Program-made: the position numbers and the translations under genes
Notes under the pieces: model-generated
Seen by the model: the letters and a program-made list of their open reading frames with translations, nothing else
Database searches by the model: none
Told to the model about the DNA's origin: nothing
Source: Burkholderiales bacterium
Lineage (GTDB): Bacteria > Pseudomonadota > Gammaproteobacteria > Burkholderiales > Casimicrobiaceae
Length of the DNA: 64,000 bases
Reading direction: 5' to 3'
NCBI GenBank assembly: GCA_015075645.1
Contig: JABTUF010000001.1
Coordinates: forward strand, 186,001 to 250,000
In this document: positions 18,544 through 27,729 of the stretch, piece by piece
Layout of the letters: every line of letters begins with the position of its first letter
How positions within the stretch are numbered: the first letter of the stretch is position 1

Positions 18544-19325
18544 CCGGTACGCTCCGCCGGAGGATCCAGCGCTTCGTATCGGTGTCCTGCCGCCCGCACG
18601 CCGGCGACCAGATGGTCGAGCGCGGCGTCCGCGTCGGTGCGCGGTCCGCGCACGCCGAGTTCGATGCGGCGCCCGCCGCCCGGCAGGAACGCCGGCAGGC
18701 TGAAGAGCTTCACGGCCGGAAAGCGCGCGACGTTCTCGTCCATCAGCGGCAGCAACTGGCTCTCGCCGACGTCGTAGACCGCGATCGCGCGCTCGACCGC
18801 GCTCTCGCGGCGCAGGTCCGGGTAGCGTGTGTCGAGCACCCAGTCCATCATCGGCCAGGCCATCTGGGGAAATCCGGGAAAGAAATGGTGATCGCGCACC
18901 GAGAACGCGGCGACGCCGTTGAACGGATTGGGAATGATGCGCGCACCCGCAGGAAACTCGGCCATCCGCACGCGATGCGGATGGGCTTCGAGCCCGAAGC
19001 GCGCCTCGATCTCCGCGACCGCCTCGGGATGGGGCTCGAGCGCGACGCCGAGCGCCGCCGCGACGGCCTGCCGCGTCCGGTCGTCGGGCGTGGCGCCGAT
19101 GCCGCCGAACGAGAACACGAGTTCGCCGCGCGCGAAGCTCGCGCGGTAGAGCGCGGTGAGTCGAGGGAGGTCGTCTCCCACGAAGCTCGCGTGGTCGATC
19201 GCGAGGCCACGTGCGCGCAACGTCGCGATCGCATGGGCGAGATGCTTGTCCTGCCGCTTGCCCGACAGGATCTCGTCGCCGACGATCACGACGCCGATCG
19301 CGAGCGATGCCGCTGCGGCGCTCAT
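18540..19325 (-). CDS. Molybdopterin-binding (MoaB/CinA-N-like) domain protein
   Basis: This 261-residue protein starts with IGVVIVGDEILSGKRQDKH, the N-terminal motif of the MoCF/CinA competence-damage domain, followed by FSFGGIGATPDDRTRQAVAA, its second signature. It lacks the C-terminal CinA amidase domain, so it is a stand-alone version. Such proteins may act in nucleotide (FAD/NAD) or molybdopterin chemistry; the role here is unknown. The ATG at 19325 overlaps the stop of the DUF1631 gene by 4 bases, and its own stop overlaps the MaoC-like start by 4, giving a tightly coupled three-gene unit. Confidence 0.9.
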   Translation of the reverse strand: MSAAAASLAIGVVIVGDEILSGKRQDKHLAHAIATLRARGLAIDHASFVGDDLPRLTALYRASFARGELVFSFGGIGATPDDRTRQAVAAALGVALEPHPEAVAEIEARFGLEAHPHRVRMAEFPAGARIIPNPFNGVAAFSVRDHHFFPGFPQMAWPMMDWVLDTRYPDLRRESAVERAIAVYDVGESQLLPLMDENVARFPAVKLFSLPAFLPGGGRRIELGVRGPRTDADAALDHLVAGVRAAGHRYEALDPPAERTG

Positions 19326-21721
19326 TGCGCCGCGGGTGGGAGGCGCGTCTCGAGTTGCCCCATGACGTTGGACAGCGCGCGATCGAGCAGCGGCTCGGCC
19401 TCGACCGGGCGCGCGCGGTCGGCGCGGAAGCGCTCCGCCAGTTCCTCGGCGGTCATCGACAGCGCCTTCTGGCCCTGGCGGTTGGTGAAGAGGTAGGTGC
19501 CGCGCAGCGGGCTCACCCACGCGAGCTTCGCGAACGCGAGGTGGCCGTCGTCGCCCTCGAACTCGATCCACATGCCGCGCTCGAGGCTGCGCGCGATCTC
19601 CAGGTACTGGTCGTCGCGGACCTCCGGCTCCTCGACCGGCGGCGCGGGTTCCGCGGGCGCCATCGCCTCGGCGAGCGCCTCGGCCTGCCGGGCCGCGCGC
19701 TCGTCGCCGGCGGCCTTCGCCACCTCGGCCTGCGCCTTCGCCGCCTCCGCGACCGCTGCGGTCGGCGATTCGACGTTGGCGAACGTCGGCTTCACCGCGG
19801 CCGCGTGCGCCTCGACGAGGTTCGCCATGAACGACTCGCGCGCGTGCGGCGACCAGTCCTGTCCCCGCACGCCGCTCGTCAGGCGCTTCAGGAGCGAGGG
19901 CAGGAGCGCGACGAGATGCTTGCGGTCCTCGGCGGTGCGCTTGGGTTGAACGCTCCACACCAGGTCTTCGAGCGTCGCCACCGACGCGCCGAACGCCTCG
20001 CTCTGGTCGCCGTCGGTCGCGTAGGCGTGGGCCATCGCGCCCTGCCAGTGCTCGCGCAGGAAGCCCGCGAGGAAGCGCGGCACCGGCGAGGCCTCGATGC
20101 GCCGCTCGACCTCGCCGCGCGCGACGTTGGCGGAGATCTCGGCGCGATCCCGGAGGTTGATCTCCTCGGCCGAGGTGTGGATGTTGGCCTCGGCATTGCG
20201 CTCCTCCTCGGCGAGGAACGCCTCGAGTTCCGCGCGCTGCTCGTCGAAGACCGCGAGGTCGTCGGAGAAGCCGTCGAGAATCCGGTGGACGATCGCGTCG
20301 ATCCTGCGGTAGAGCGGATCGTCGTTCCCCATCGCGGGCGACCAGCCCCGTCCGGCTTCCGCCAACGCGTTGACGAGCAGGCGCGACGGATGCGACTTCT
20401 TGGCGAAGAAGGCGCCGTCGAGCATCGCCGCCTTGAGCACCGGGATCTGCAGCCGCGCGAGCAGCGCCTTGATGCCGTCGGGCAGATCGCGCGTCTCGAA
20501 GATGAAGTCGAACAGCATCGCGACCATCTCGATGGTCATCGATTCGAGCTGGTTCGCCTTGCGTCCGAGCGGCGACTCCTGCAGGTCGCGCAGGACGTTG
20601 TGCAGGCCTTCCGGGATGCCGGAGAACTGGACCAGCGCGCCACCGCCCAGGTCGAAGCCGCTCTGCCCCGCCTGCAGGCGCGTAAGCCCCTCGTGCAGCA
20701 TCTGCGTCGCGATGATCGGCGCGCCGGGAACGTAACCCGACGGCGTCGGCGCCATCGGCGCGAAAGTCACCGGCGGCAAGCCGCCGGACATCGCCATCGG
20801 CATTCCGATCTCGGGGAGATCGTCACCCGCCGCCGAAGGGCGCATCGCGGACGCCCCGCCATGCGGCGCCATGCCACCGCCGGCGTGGGGCATCGCGGCC
20901 GGCGCACCCCCGGCGGTGCCGAACATCCGCCGGAACAGCGCCATCACGTCGACCTCGGCCGACGGAGAGGATGTCGGGGGATGCGGCGCCTTGCCTTCCG
21001 CCGCCGCCCGGCGTGCGTCCGCGCCGGCGGCGCGGTTGATGATCGCGGGACGGATCGACGCCGGGATGACGTGCAGGTTGGCGAGGTGCCGGTTGATGTC
21101 GCCGTAGATCGACGCGATGTCGCCGAGCGAGGCCTGGTTCAGTTCCTTCAGGATCTGGAACTTGATGCGGCTCTCGCTCTTCAGTTGCCGCAGGGCGTCC
21201 GCGAACGCGTCGACGATCGTCGTCGGCGCGAGCGGATTGTCGGGCGTTTCGAGATCGGGCCGGCCGAGCAGATGCCCGAGCCCGCGGTTCAGGAGCCCCA
21301 GTTCCTCGTGACACGCGTTCTCGACGATGCGCGTGATGTTGCCGGTGACGACGGATTCGTCCATCGACGCGGTGTCGACGAGCGTGAGCTTGGTCGGATC
21401 GACCGCCGAGTAGTCCGGCTTGGGGGTCTCCCGGTTCGCGATGCGGTCGTCGACGCGCTCGCGCAGGCGCCGCTCGAACTCCGCCATCAGCGTCGGGCGC
21501 TCGCTCTTGAGCAGGCCGCGCGCGTCGAGGTAGAGCGTCTGCTCGTCGCGGACGTCGGTGCGCGCCGCGCGATCCATCAGGAGGTCCCCGACGCGGTCGA
21601 GCATCGCGGAGAACGCGAGCATCAGGCGATGCACCGCCAGATCCCGGCAATCGCCCAGGATCTTCGACAGCTCGCGCGGCGTTGGACGCCGCGCCGAAGT
21701 TTCCGCCGTCGGCACGTTCAC
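19322..21721 (-). CDS. DUF1631 domain-containing protein
   Basis: This 799-residue cytosolic protein matches the DUF1631 family, which is restricted mainly to beta- and gammaproteobacteria and often mis-annotated as thymidine phosphorylase. Visible family features are the N-terminal 'ILGDCRDLAVHRLMLAFSAM', a central Met/Pro/Ala-rich linker (about 245-330), a helical region starting FSGIPEGLHNVLRDLQESPL, and a C-terminal Lys/Trp block RGTYLFTNRQGQKALSMTAE of PilZ-like character. The biochemical function is not known. It heads a three-gene unit with the molybdopterin-domain and MaoC-like genes, joined by 4-base overlaps. Confidence 0.88.
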   Translation of the reverse strand: MNVPTAETSARRPTPRELSKILGDCRDLAVHRLMLAFSAMLDRVGDLLMDRAARTDVRDEQTLYLDARGLLKSERPTLMAEFERRLRERVDDRIANRETPKPDYSAVDPTKLTLVDTASMDESVVTGNITRIVENACHEELGLLNRGLGHLLGRPDLETPDNPLAPTTIVDAFADALRQLKSESRIKFQILKELNQASLGDIASIYGDINRHLANLHVIPASIRPAIINRAAGADARRAAAEGKAPHPPTSSPSAEVDVMALFRRMFGTAGGAPAAMPHAGGGMAPHGGASAMRPSAAGDDLPEIGMPMAMSGGLPPVTFAPMAPTPSGYVPGAPIIATQMLHEGLTRLQAGQSGFDLGGGALVQFSGIPEGLHNVLRDLQESPLGRKANQLESMTIEMVAMLFDFIFETRDLPDGIKALLARLQIPVLKAAMLDGAFFAKKSHPSRLLVNALAEAGRGWSPAMGNDDPLYRRIDAIVHRILDGFSDDLAVFDEQRAELEAFLAEEERNAEANIHTSAEEINLRDRAEISANVARGEVERRIEASPVPRFLAGFLREHWQGAMAHAYATDGDQSEAFGASVATLEDLVWSVQPKRTAEDRKHLVALLPSLLKRLTSGVRGQDWSPHARESFMANLVEAHAAAVKPTFANVESPTAAVAEAAKAQAEVAKAAGDERAARQAEALAEAMAPAEPAPPVEEPEVRDDQYLEIARSLERGMWIEFEGDDGHLAFAKLAWVSPLRGTYLFTNRQGQKALSMTAEELAERFRADRARPVEAEPLLDRALSNVMGQLETRLPPAAQ

Positions 21722-21887
21722 GCTGGGTTCCGGTCCCCTGATGACCCGTTCCGCCGGGCCTCGCGCCCGACTGGGCGCGTTCCCGGCCGCGGGCCGAGCG
21801 CCGGCATTTCCGCCAAACTACTGCAGGTGCGGACGCCAAGCCACTGTAGCACGGAGGATTTTGAGCTACCAGCGCCAGGGCCGCCGG

Positions 21888-24800
21888 CTAGCGGCCGCCA
21901 AGCGCCGCCCAGGCTTTTTCGACCCGTTTCAGCGACACCGGATACGGGGTCTTGAGCTCCTGGGCGAACAGCGACACCTTGAGTTCCTCCAGAAGCCAGC
22001 GAAATTCGTCGAGCGCCGGGTCCACCCTACCGGCCGTCCGGTCCCGGTCGCGTCGCTCGGACCAGCGCCGGACCCAGTCGGCGACCTGCGGCCCGTGGCG
22101 CGCCTCGCGGTCCGGCCGTTCCTTCGCCTTGGACCAGCGCCGGCCGATGGCCTCCAGGTAGCGCGGGACGTGCTGAAGCTGGGCCCATCCGGTCGCGACG
22201 CAAAACCCCGGTCGGACGAGTTCGTCCCGCTGTGCGCGCAGGTCGGAGGCGAGCCTCGCCAGCGCAGGTGGCGCACCCGCGAGCGTCGTGCCGAGCGCGT
22301 GGTACGAGGCGGCGATCGTACCGAGCAGCCGGAACGCCCCGTCGGCGACGGCCGGAAGTCGGGTTCGCGCCCGCTTGACCTGCTCGTCGAACGAACGTGC
22401 GTCGCGAGGCAGGGGATCGTCGGCGAGGAACGCGCGGTCGGCGACGAGGTCGAGCAGGTCGGAGAGCAGCCGGTCGGTGGGCACCGCAGGCTTGAGTGCG
22501 AGGGCAGCCTGCGCGAACCCCGGCCCGCCCTTCTCGTAGCGGGCCATCGCTTCGCGCAGGGCCAGGCGGATGAGGCGCACGACACCCGCACGCGTCGACG
22601 CCTGTGCGGCCTCCCGCGTGTCGGCGAGCGCAAGCGCCACGCTCGTGCCTTCGTCGACGAGCGAGGGGAACGCGACGAGCTTCCCGCCCCGGCGCTCGAT
22701 GGTCAGTGTGTCGGGCAGATCGCCGAAGTCCCATCGGGTGAGTCCACGCTTGCCGTAGGCAGGTCCGTCGGCGGCGAAACTCGCCTTCGCCGCCTCGCCG
22801 AGTCGAGAGCGAAGCTCGGCGAGGTCGCGTCCCGAACCCAGTTCGGCGCCGGAGGCGTCGACGACGACGATGTTCATGGCGAGGTGCGCGGGCAGCACCA
22901 TGTCGTCCCACACGTCGGGGGCCGGCGACTCGCCCAGTTTTCGTCCGAGCCATCCGCGGATCGCCTCCGGCAGCGAGGTCGCACCGGAGTACGCCTGCTC
23001 GAGGAACGCCGTCACCGCCGGCGGCAAAGGGACGAGCCGGTTCCGCAGGCCCTTGGGCAGCGCCTTCAGGTACCAGAGGACCTTCTCGCGCAGCATGCCG
23101 GGCACGAGCCAGCCGAGCGCGCCGGGGTCGAGCTGGTTCAACCGCGCGAGCGGCACCGTGAGCGTGAGCCCGTCGAGCGGATGGCCGGGAGAGAAGCGGT
23201 ACTTGACCGGGTAGTTCGTCCCGGCGAACTCGAGGTGTTCCGGAAAGAGTTCGGCCGTCACGTCGTTCGCGGCGTGACGCATCAGGATCTCGCGCGTCAT
23301 GAACAGGAGCCGCGGATCGCGCGCCTCGGCGGCCACGCGCCAGCGCTCGAACGCGGCGGTCGTCGACACGTCGGCGGGGACGCGCTCCGCATAGAACGCC
23401 GCGAGCGCGTCTTCGTCGACGAGCACGTCCTGGCGGCGCGCCTTGTGCTCGAGATCGGCCACCTCCGCGACGAGCCGGCGGTTGTGCGCGAGGAACGCGC
23501 CGCGCGTCGCGAGGTCGCCCGGCACCAGGGCCTCGCGGATGAACACCTCGTGCGCGCGCGAAGGATCGAGCGCCGTGAGCGACACCGGCCGCGAAGCGAC
23601 GAGCGTCAGTCCCTGGAACGACACCCGCTCGCGCGCGACGACTTCGCCGCGTTTCGCGTCCCACGAGGGATCGAACTGCTCGCGGGTCACACGCTCGCCC
23701 GCCGCCGCTTCGATCCACTCCGGCTCGACGCGCGCGGCGCAGCGCGCGTACAGGCGCGTCGTCTCGACGAGTTCCGCCGCGAGGATGAAACGCCCGCCCT
23801 TCTTCGCGAGTCCGCTTCCCGGGTGCAGGTGGAAGCGCAGCCCGCGCGGGCCGGAGTAGCTCTCGGCGGGCGCCCGTCGACCCGGCGCCTCGTGCCGCGC
23901 CCCGCCGCCGGGCTCGCCGTCGCGCAGTCCGATGTTGGAGAGGAGCCCGGCGAGCAGCGATTCGTGGATCGCCCGGTAGCGGACGGCATCGATGGTGGCC
24001 GGAAACTCCGGCTTCCACGTCCAGCCGCCTTCCTCGAGCGTCCGCACGAGTTCGCGGTGGACGTCGCGCCATTCGCGCATCCGCAGGTGGTTGACGAACA
24101 TCGCGCGGCAGCGTTCGACCTGGCGGCGGTGGGAGAGCTTCTCGCCCGCGAGCGCGTCGAACACCTGCCACAGGTTCACGAGCGACAGGAAGTCCGAGCG
24201 CTCGTCGCGGAAGCGCAGATGCGCCTGGTCGGCCGCCTGCGACTTGTCGAGCGGGCGCTCGCGCGGGTCGGGCACGGACAACGCGCTCGCGATCACCAGC
24301 GCCTCGGGCAGAGAGCCGCGCGTGCGCGCCTCGAGCACGATGCGTCCGATGCGCGGGTCGAGCGGCAGCTTCGCGAGTTCGCGGCCCACCGCCGTCAGAG
24401 CGCGCGTCTCGTCCACCGCGCCGAGGTCGGAGAGGAGCTGGTAGCCGTCGGCGATCGCGCGGGGGAGCGGCGGCTCGACGAACGGGAACGCGTCGACCGG
24501 GCCGAGGTCGAGCGCGGCCATCTGCAGGATCACGCTCGCGAGCGAACTCCGCAGGATCTCGGGCTCCGCGAAGCGCGGCCGCGCATCGTAGTCGTCCTGC
24601 GCATACAGGCGCACGCAGATCCCGTCCTGCACGCGGCCGCAGCGGCCGGCGCGCTGGTCGGCGTTCGCGCGCGCGATCTTCTCGATCCGCAGCAGCGTCG
24701 TCTTGTTGCGCGGCGCGTAGCGCTTGACGCGCGCGAGCCCGGTGTCGATCACGTAGCGGATGCCCGGCACCGTGAGCGAGGTCTCCGCGACGTTGGTCGC

Positions 24801-25868
24801 GAGCACGATGCGCCGACCGTTCGACGGCGCGAACGCGCGCTGCTGCTCCTCAGGGGACAGTCGCGCGTAGAGCGGCAGGATCTCGGCCGCCGTGCCCCAG
24901 GGCCGGCGGCGCAGGTCGGCGCGCAACAACTCCGCCGTCTCGCGGATCTCGCGCTCGCCGGGCAGGAACGCGAGGATGTCGCCCGGCCCCTCGCGCCACA
25001 GGTCGCCCGCGGCGTCGACGATCGCCTCCTCGATGTCGCCCTCATCGTCGGTCGACTCGTCGTCGGGGTCGCCACCGACGGCGCGGTAGCGGACCTCGAC
25101 CGGATAGAGCCGCCCCGACACTTCGATGACCGGTGCCGGATGGTCGGCGTCCGTGCCGAAATGGCGCGCAAAGCGTTCGGCGTCGAGCGTCGCCGAGGTG
25201 ATCACGACCTTGAGGTCCGGGCGGCGCGCGAGGAGCTGCTTCAGATAGCCCAGCAGGAAGTCGATGTTGAGGCTGCGCTCGTGCGCCTCGTCGACGATGA
25301 TCGTGTCGTACGCGAGGAGGCTTCGGTCACCGCGCGTCTCGGCGAGCAGGATGCCGTCGGTCATCAGCTTCACCCACGCGTCGGGCGAGGTCCGGTCGGC
25401 GAAGCGCACCTTGTAGCCGACCGCGCCCCCGACGGGCGAGCCGAGTTCCTGCGCGACGCGCGCGGCCACCGCACGCGCTGCGAGCCGCCGGGGCTGCGTG
25501 TGGCCGATGAGTCCGCGCTCGCCGCGCCCGGCGGCGATGCAGATCTTCGGAAGCTGGGTCGTCTTGCCCGAGCCGGTCTCGCCGCAGACGATCACGACCG
25601 GGTGAGCGCGGATCGCGGCCGCGATGTCCTCGGCGCGCTGCGACACCGGCAGGTCGGGCGGGAACGCGAGCGTCGGACGGGTCGCGACGCGCGCGGCCTT
25701 GCGCGCGACGGCGCGCTCCACGTCGGCGGCGAGCTTCCGCCACGTGTCGGCGCCCGCCCGACGCGCCTTGGCCTCACCGATGCGCGCGGCGAGTCGCGCG
25801 GCGTCGGCGGCGAACGTGTCGTCGAGCCGCGCGGCGAGCGCGCGGGCGTCGGTGGGGTGGGCGGTCAT
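21888..25868 (-). CDS. hrpA: ATP-dependent RNA helicase HrpA
   Basis: This 1326-residue DEAH-box helicase has Walker A GETGSGKTTQLPK (96-108), DEAHERS (193-199), motif III-like VITSATLDAERFARHFG, and motifs V and VI, TNVAETSLTVPGIRYVIDTG and QRAGRCGRVQDGICVRLY. The helicase-associated and OB-fold regions follow, and the long HrpA-specific C-terminal domain (DUF3418, about 700-1326) is complete. In E. coli HrpA acts on mRNA processing and rescues collided ribosomes. It is a single gene, divergent from the binding-protein gene at 26030. Confidence 0.96.
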   Translation of the reverse strand: MTAHPTDARALAARLDDTFAADAARLAARIGEAKARRAGADTWRKLAADVERAVARKAARVATRPTLAFPPDLPVSQRAEDIAAAIRAHPVVIVCGETGSGKTTQLPKICIAAGRGERGLIGHTQPRRLAARAVAARVAQELGSPVGGAVGYKVRFADRTSPDAWVKLMTDGILLAETRGDRSLLAYDTIIVDEAHERSLNIDFLLGYLKQLLARRPDLKVVITSATLDAERFARHFGTDADHPAPVIEVSGRLYPVEVRYRAVGGDPDDESTDDEGDIEEAIVDAAGDLWREGPGDILAFLPGEREIRETAELLRADLRRRPWGTAAEILPLYARLSPEEQQRAFAPSNGRRIVLATNVAETSLTVPGIRYVIDTGLARVKRYAPRNKTTLLRIEKIARANADQRAGRCGRVQDGICVRLYAQDDYDARPRFAEPEILRSSLASVILQMAALDLGPVDAFPFVEPPLPRAIADGYQLLSDLGAVDETRALTAVGRELAKLPLDPRIGRIVLEARTRGSLPEALVIASALSVPDPRERPLDKSQAADQAHLRFRDERSDFLSLVNLWQVFDALAGEKLSHRRQVERCRAMFVNHLRMREWRDVHRELVRTLEEGGWTWKPEFPATIDAVRYRAIHESLLAGLLSNIGLRDGEPGGGARHEAPGRRAPAESYSGPRGLRFHLHPGSGLAKKGGRFILAAELVETTRLYARCAARVEPEWIEAAAGERVTREQFDPSWDAKRGEVVARERVSFQGLTLVASRPVSLTALDPSRAHEVFIREALVPGDLATRGAFLAHNRRLVAEVADLEHKARRQDVLVDEDALAAFYAERVPADVSTTAAFERWRVAAEARDPRLLFMTREILMRHAANDVTAELFPEHLEFAGTNYPVKYRFSPGHPLDGLTLTVPLARLNQLDPGALGWLVPGMLREKVLWYLKALPKGLRNRLVPLPPAVTAFLEQAYSGATSLPEAIRGWLGRKLGESPAPDVWDDMVLPAHLAMNIVVVDASGAELGSGRDLAELRSRLGEAAKASFAADGPAYGKRGLTRWDFGDLPDTLTIERRGGKLVAFPSLVDEGTSVALALADTREAAQASTRAGVVRLIRLALREAMARYEKGGPGFAQAALALKPAVPTDRLLSDLLDLVADRAFLADDPLPRDARSFDEQVKRARTRLPAVADGAFRLLGTIAASYHALGTTLAGAPPALARLASDLRAQRDELVRPGFCVATGWAQLQHVPRYLEAIGRRWSKAKERPDREARHGPQVADWVRRWSERRDRDRTAGRVDPALDEFRWLLEELKVSLFAQELKTPYPVSLKRVEKAWAALGGR

Positions 25869-25957
25869 GGCAGGAAACCGCGGTTCCGGATGCGCGGCGG
25901 ATCGCGGGGCGCCGGGGCGCGGATTCTACCGTCCTACCGCCGCGCCGGCGGCTCCGT

Positions 25958-25963
25958 TATGAT
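25958..25963 (+). promoter_or_regulatory. -10 element (TATGAT) for the peptide-type binding protein gene
   Basis: TATGAT stands out in GC-rich surroundings, 66 bases before the ATG at 26030. No convincing -35 is visible. Confidence 0.35.
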
Positions 25964-26029
25964 CCGCCCGTTTCGCCCGGCCCGCACCGGCACCCCGGTC
26001 CGCGCCACCCCCCCACCCCGGAGGACGCC

Positions 26030-27637
26030 ATGAACCGCCCCGCCAGGAACGCACCCGTCCCGAAGCTCGCGCTCGCCGCCTGTGTCGCCGCCCTCCTCGC
26101 CGTCGGGTCGATGGCCGACGCGAAGACGCTGCGCTGGGCCGGCCGAGGCGATCCGCAGACGATGGACCCGCTCTCGCAGAACGAGAACCTGACCAACAAC
26201 ATCAACGGGCTCATTTACGACACGCTCGTGATGCGCGACAAGGACCTCAAGGTCATTCCCGGCCTCGCGACGTCCTGGGAGCAGTTGAATCCGACGACCT
26301 GGCGCTTCAAGCTGCGGCCGGGCGTGAAGTTCCACGACGGCACGCCGTTCACCGCGGACGACGTGGTGTTCTCGATGCAGCGCGCGGCGGAGGACACCTC
26401 GCAGATCCGCGCCTACTCGAACGCCGCGGGCAAGCCGCGCAAGATCGACGACCTCACGGTCGAGTTCGTCACCAGCGGCCCGAATCCGATCGAGCTCGAG
26501 CATCTCGTCACGCTCTTCATCATGTCGAAGTCGTGGTGCGAGAAGAACAAGTGCATGAAGCCGCTCGATTTCAAGGCGAAGGAGGAGATGATCACCGCGC
26601 GCCACGCCAACGGCACCGGCGCCTACACGCTCAGGTCGCGCGAGCCGGACGTCAAGACGGTGCTGGTCCGCAACCCCGACTGGTGGGGCTGGAAGGACAA
26701 GCGTTTCGACGGCAACGTCGACGAGGTCGTCTACACGCCGATCGCCAACGACGCGACGCGGCTCGCGGCGCTCGTCGCCGGCAACGTGGACATCGTCAAC
26801 GACCCGGCGCCGCAGGACGTGCCGAGGCTGCACCAGACGCCGGGCGTCAAGGTCATCGACGGCTTCGAGCAGCGGATCGTGTTCATCGGCATGGACCAGG
26901 CGCGCGACGAGTTGCTCTACTCGAGCGTGAAAGGCAAGAACCCGTTCAAGGACAAGCGGGTGCGCGAGGCGCTCTACAAGGCGATCGACATCGACGCGAT
27001 CCACAAGGCGACGATGCGGGGCCTGTCGAAGCCCTCGGGCGCGATGACGCCCTCGCCGGTCCAGACCACGCCCGAGATCGAGAAGCGCTTCGCCTACGAC
27101 CCGGCCGCCGCGAAGAAGCTCCTCGCCGACGCGGGCTACGCGAACGGCTTCGAGGTGCAGCTCGACTGCCCGAACAACCGCTACGTGAACGACGAGAAGA
27201 TCTGCCAGGCGCTCGCCGCGATGTGGACGAAGATCGGCGTGAACACCAAGCTCGCCACGCTGCCGCGCGCGCAATACTTCCCGAAGCTCGAGAAGCTCGA
27301 CACGAGCCTCTTCATGCTGGGCTGGGGCGGCGCGTCGACCGACGCGATCTTCACGCTGCAGCCGGTGCTGTCGACCTACAACGGCAAGGGCGACGGCGAC
27401 TTCAACTACGGGCGCTACAGCGATCCCAAGTTCGATGCGATCGTCGCCGAGGTCAAGGTCGAGTTGAATCCGGACAAGCGTCTCGCGCTCATTCGCCGCG
27501 CGCTCGAGATCCAGAAGAACGAGATCTACACGCTGCCGCTGCACCGGCAGGTGATCCCCTGGGCCGCGCGCAGCAACGTCGACGTCCCGCATCGCGCCGA
27601 CAACCAGGTGTGGCCGGTCTGGGCGAAGATGAAGTAG
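26030..27637 (+). CDS. ABC transporter substrate-binding protein, family 5 (peptide/nickel type)
   Basis: This 535-residue periplasmic protein has a signal peptide (about residues 1-31, ending SMADA) and a mature start TLRWAGRGDPQTMDPLSQNE. SBP_bac_5 blocks are visible: LATSWEQLNPTTWRFKLRPG, VKFHDGTPFTADDVVFSMQR and 'PFKDKRVREALYKAIDIDAI'. The family binds oligopeptides, dipeptides, nickel chelates or opines, so the ligand is open. No permease or ATPase genes adjoin it, so it must use subunits encoded elsewhere. A GGAGG site lies upstream of the ATG. It is convergent with the ubiquitin-like gene. Confidence 0.94.
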   Translation: MNRPARNAPVPKLALAACVAALLAVGSMADAKTLRWAGRGDPQTMDPLSQNENLTNNINGLIYDTLVMRDKDLKVIPGLATSWEQLNPTTWRFKLRPGVKFHDGTPFTADDVVFSMQRAAEDTSQIRAYSNAAGKPRKIDDLTVEFVTSGPNPIELEHLVTLFIMSKSWCEKNKCMKPLDFKAKEEMITARHANGTGAYTLRSREPDVKTVLVRNPDWWGWKDKRFDGNVDEVVYTPIANDATRLAALVAGNVDIVNDPAPQDVPRLHQTPGVKVIDGFEQRIVFIGMDQARDELLYSSVKGKNPFKDKRVREALYKAIDIDAIHKATMRGLSKPSGAMTPSPVQTTPEIEKRFAYDPAAAKKLLADAGYANGFEVQLDCPNNRYVNDEKICQALAAMWTKIGVNTKLATLPRAQYFPKLEKLDTSLFMLGWGGASTDAIFTLQPVLSTYNGKGDGDFNYGRYSDPKFDAIVAEVKVELNPDKRLALIRRALEIQKNEIYTLPLHRQVIPWAARSNVDVPHRADNQVWPVWAKMK

Positions 27638-27729
27638 GCGCCGGGCGGTTCCGCGGAAGTCGCCGGGACGCCGGCGATCCGGCCGACCGCGCCGCCCGCG
27701 TGGCGGCTCGCGTCGACGGCCGGCGTCGG

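Noticed and set aside
21558..26033. Open frame of about 1490 codons on the plus strand, antisense to DUF1631 and hrpA
   Set aside because: It is an artefact of high GC on the strand opposite two well-identified genes. The translation is rich in Arg/Glu/Val repeats with no domain, and no ribosome-binding site or family supports it.
26030..27637. A complete peptide ABC transporter operon
   Set aside because: Only the binding protein is present; the next gene is on the other strand and unrelated.
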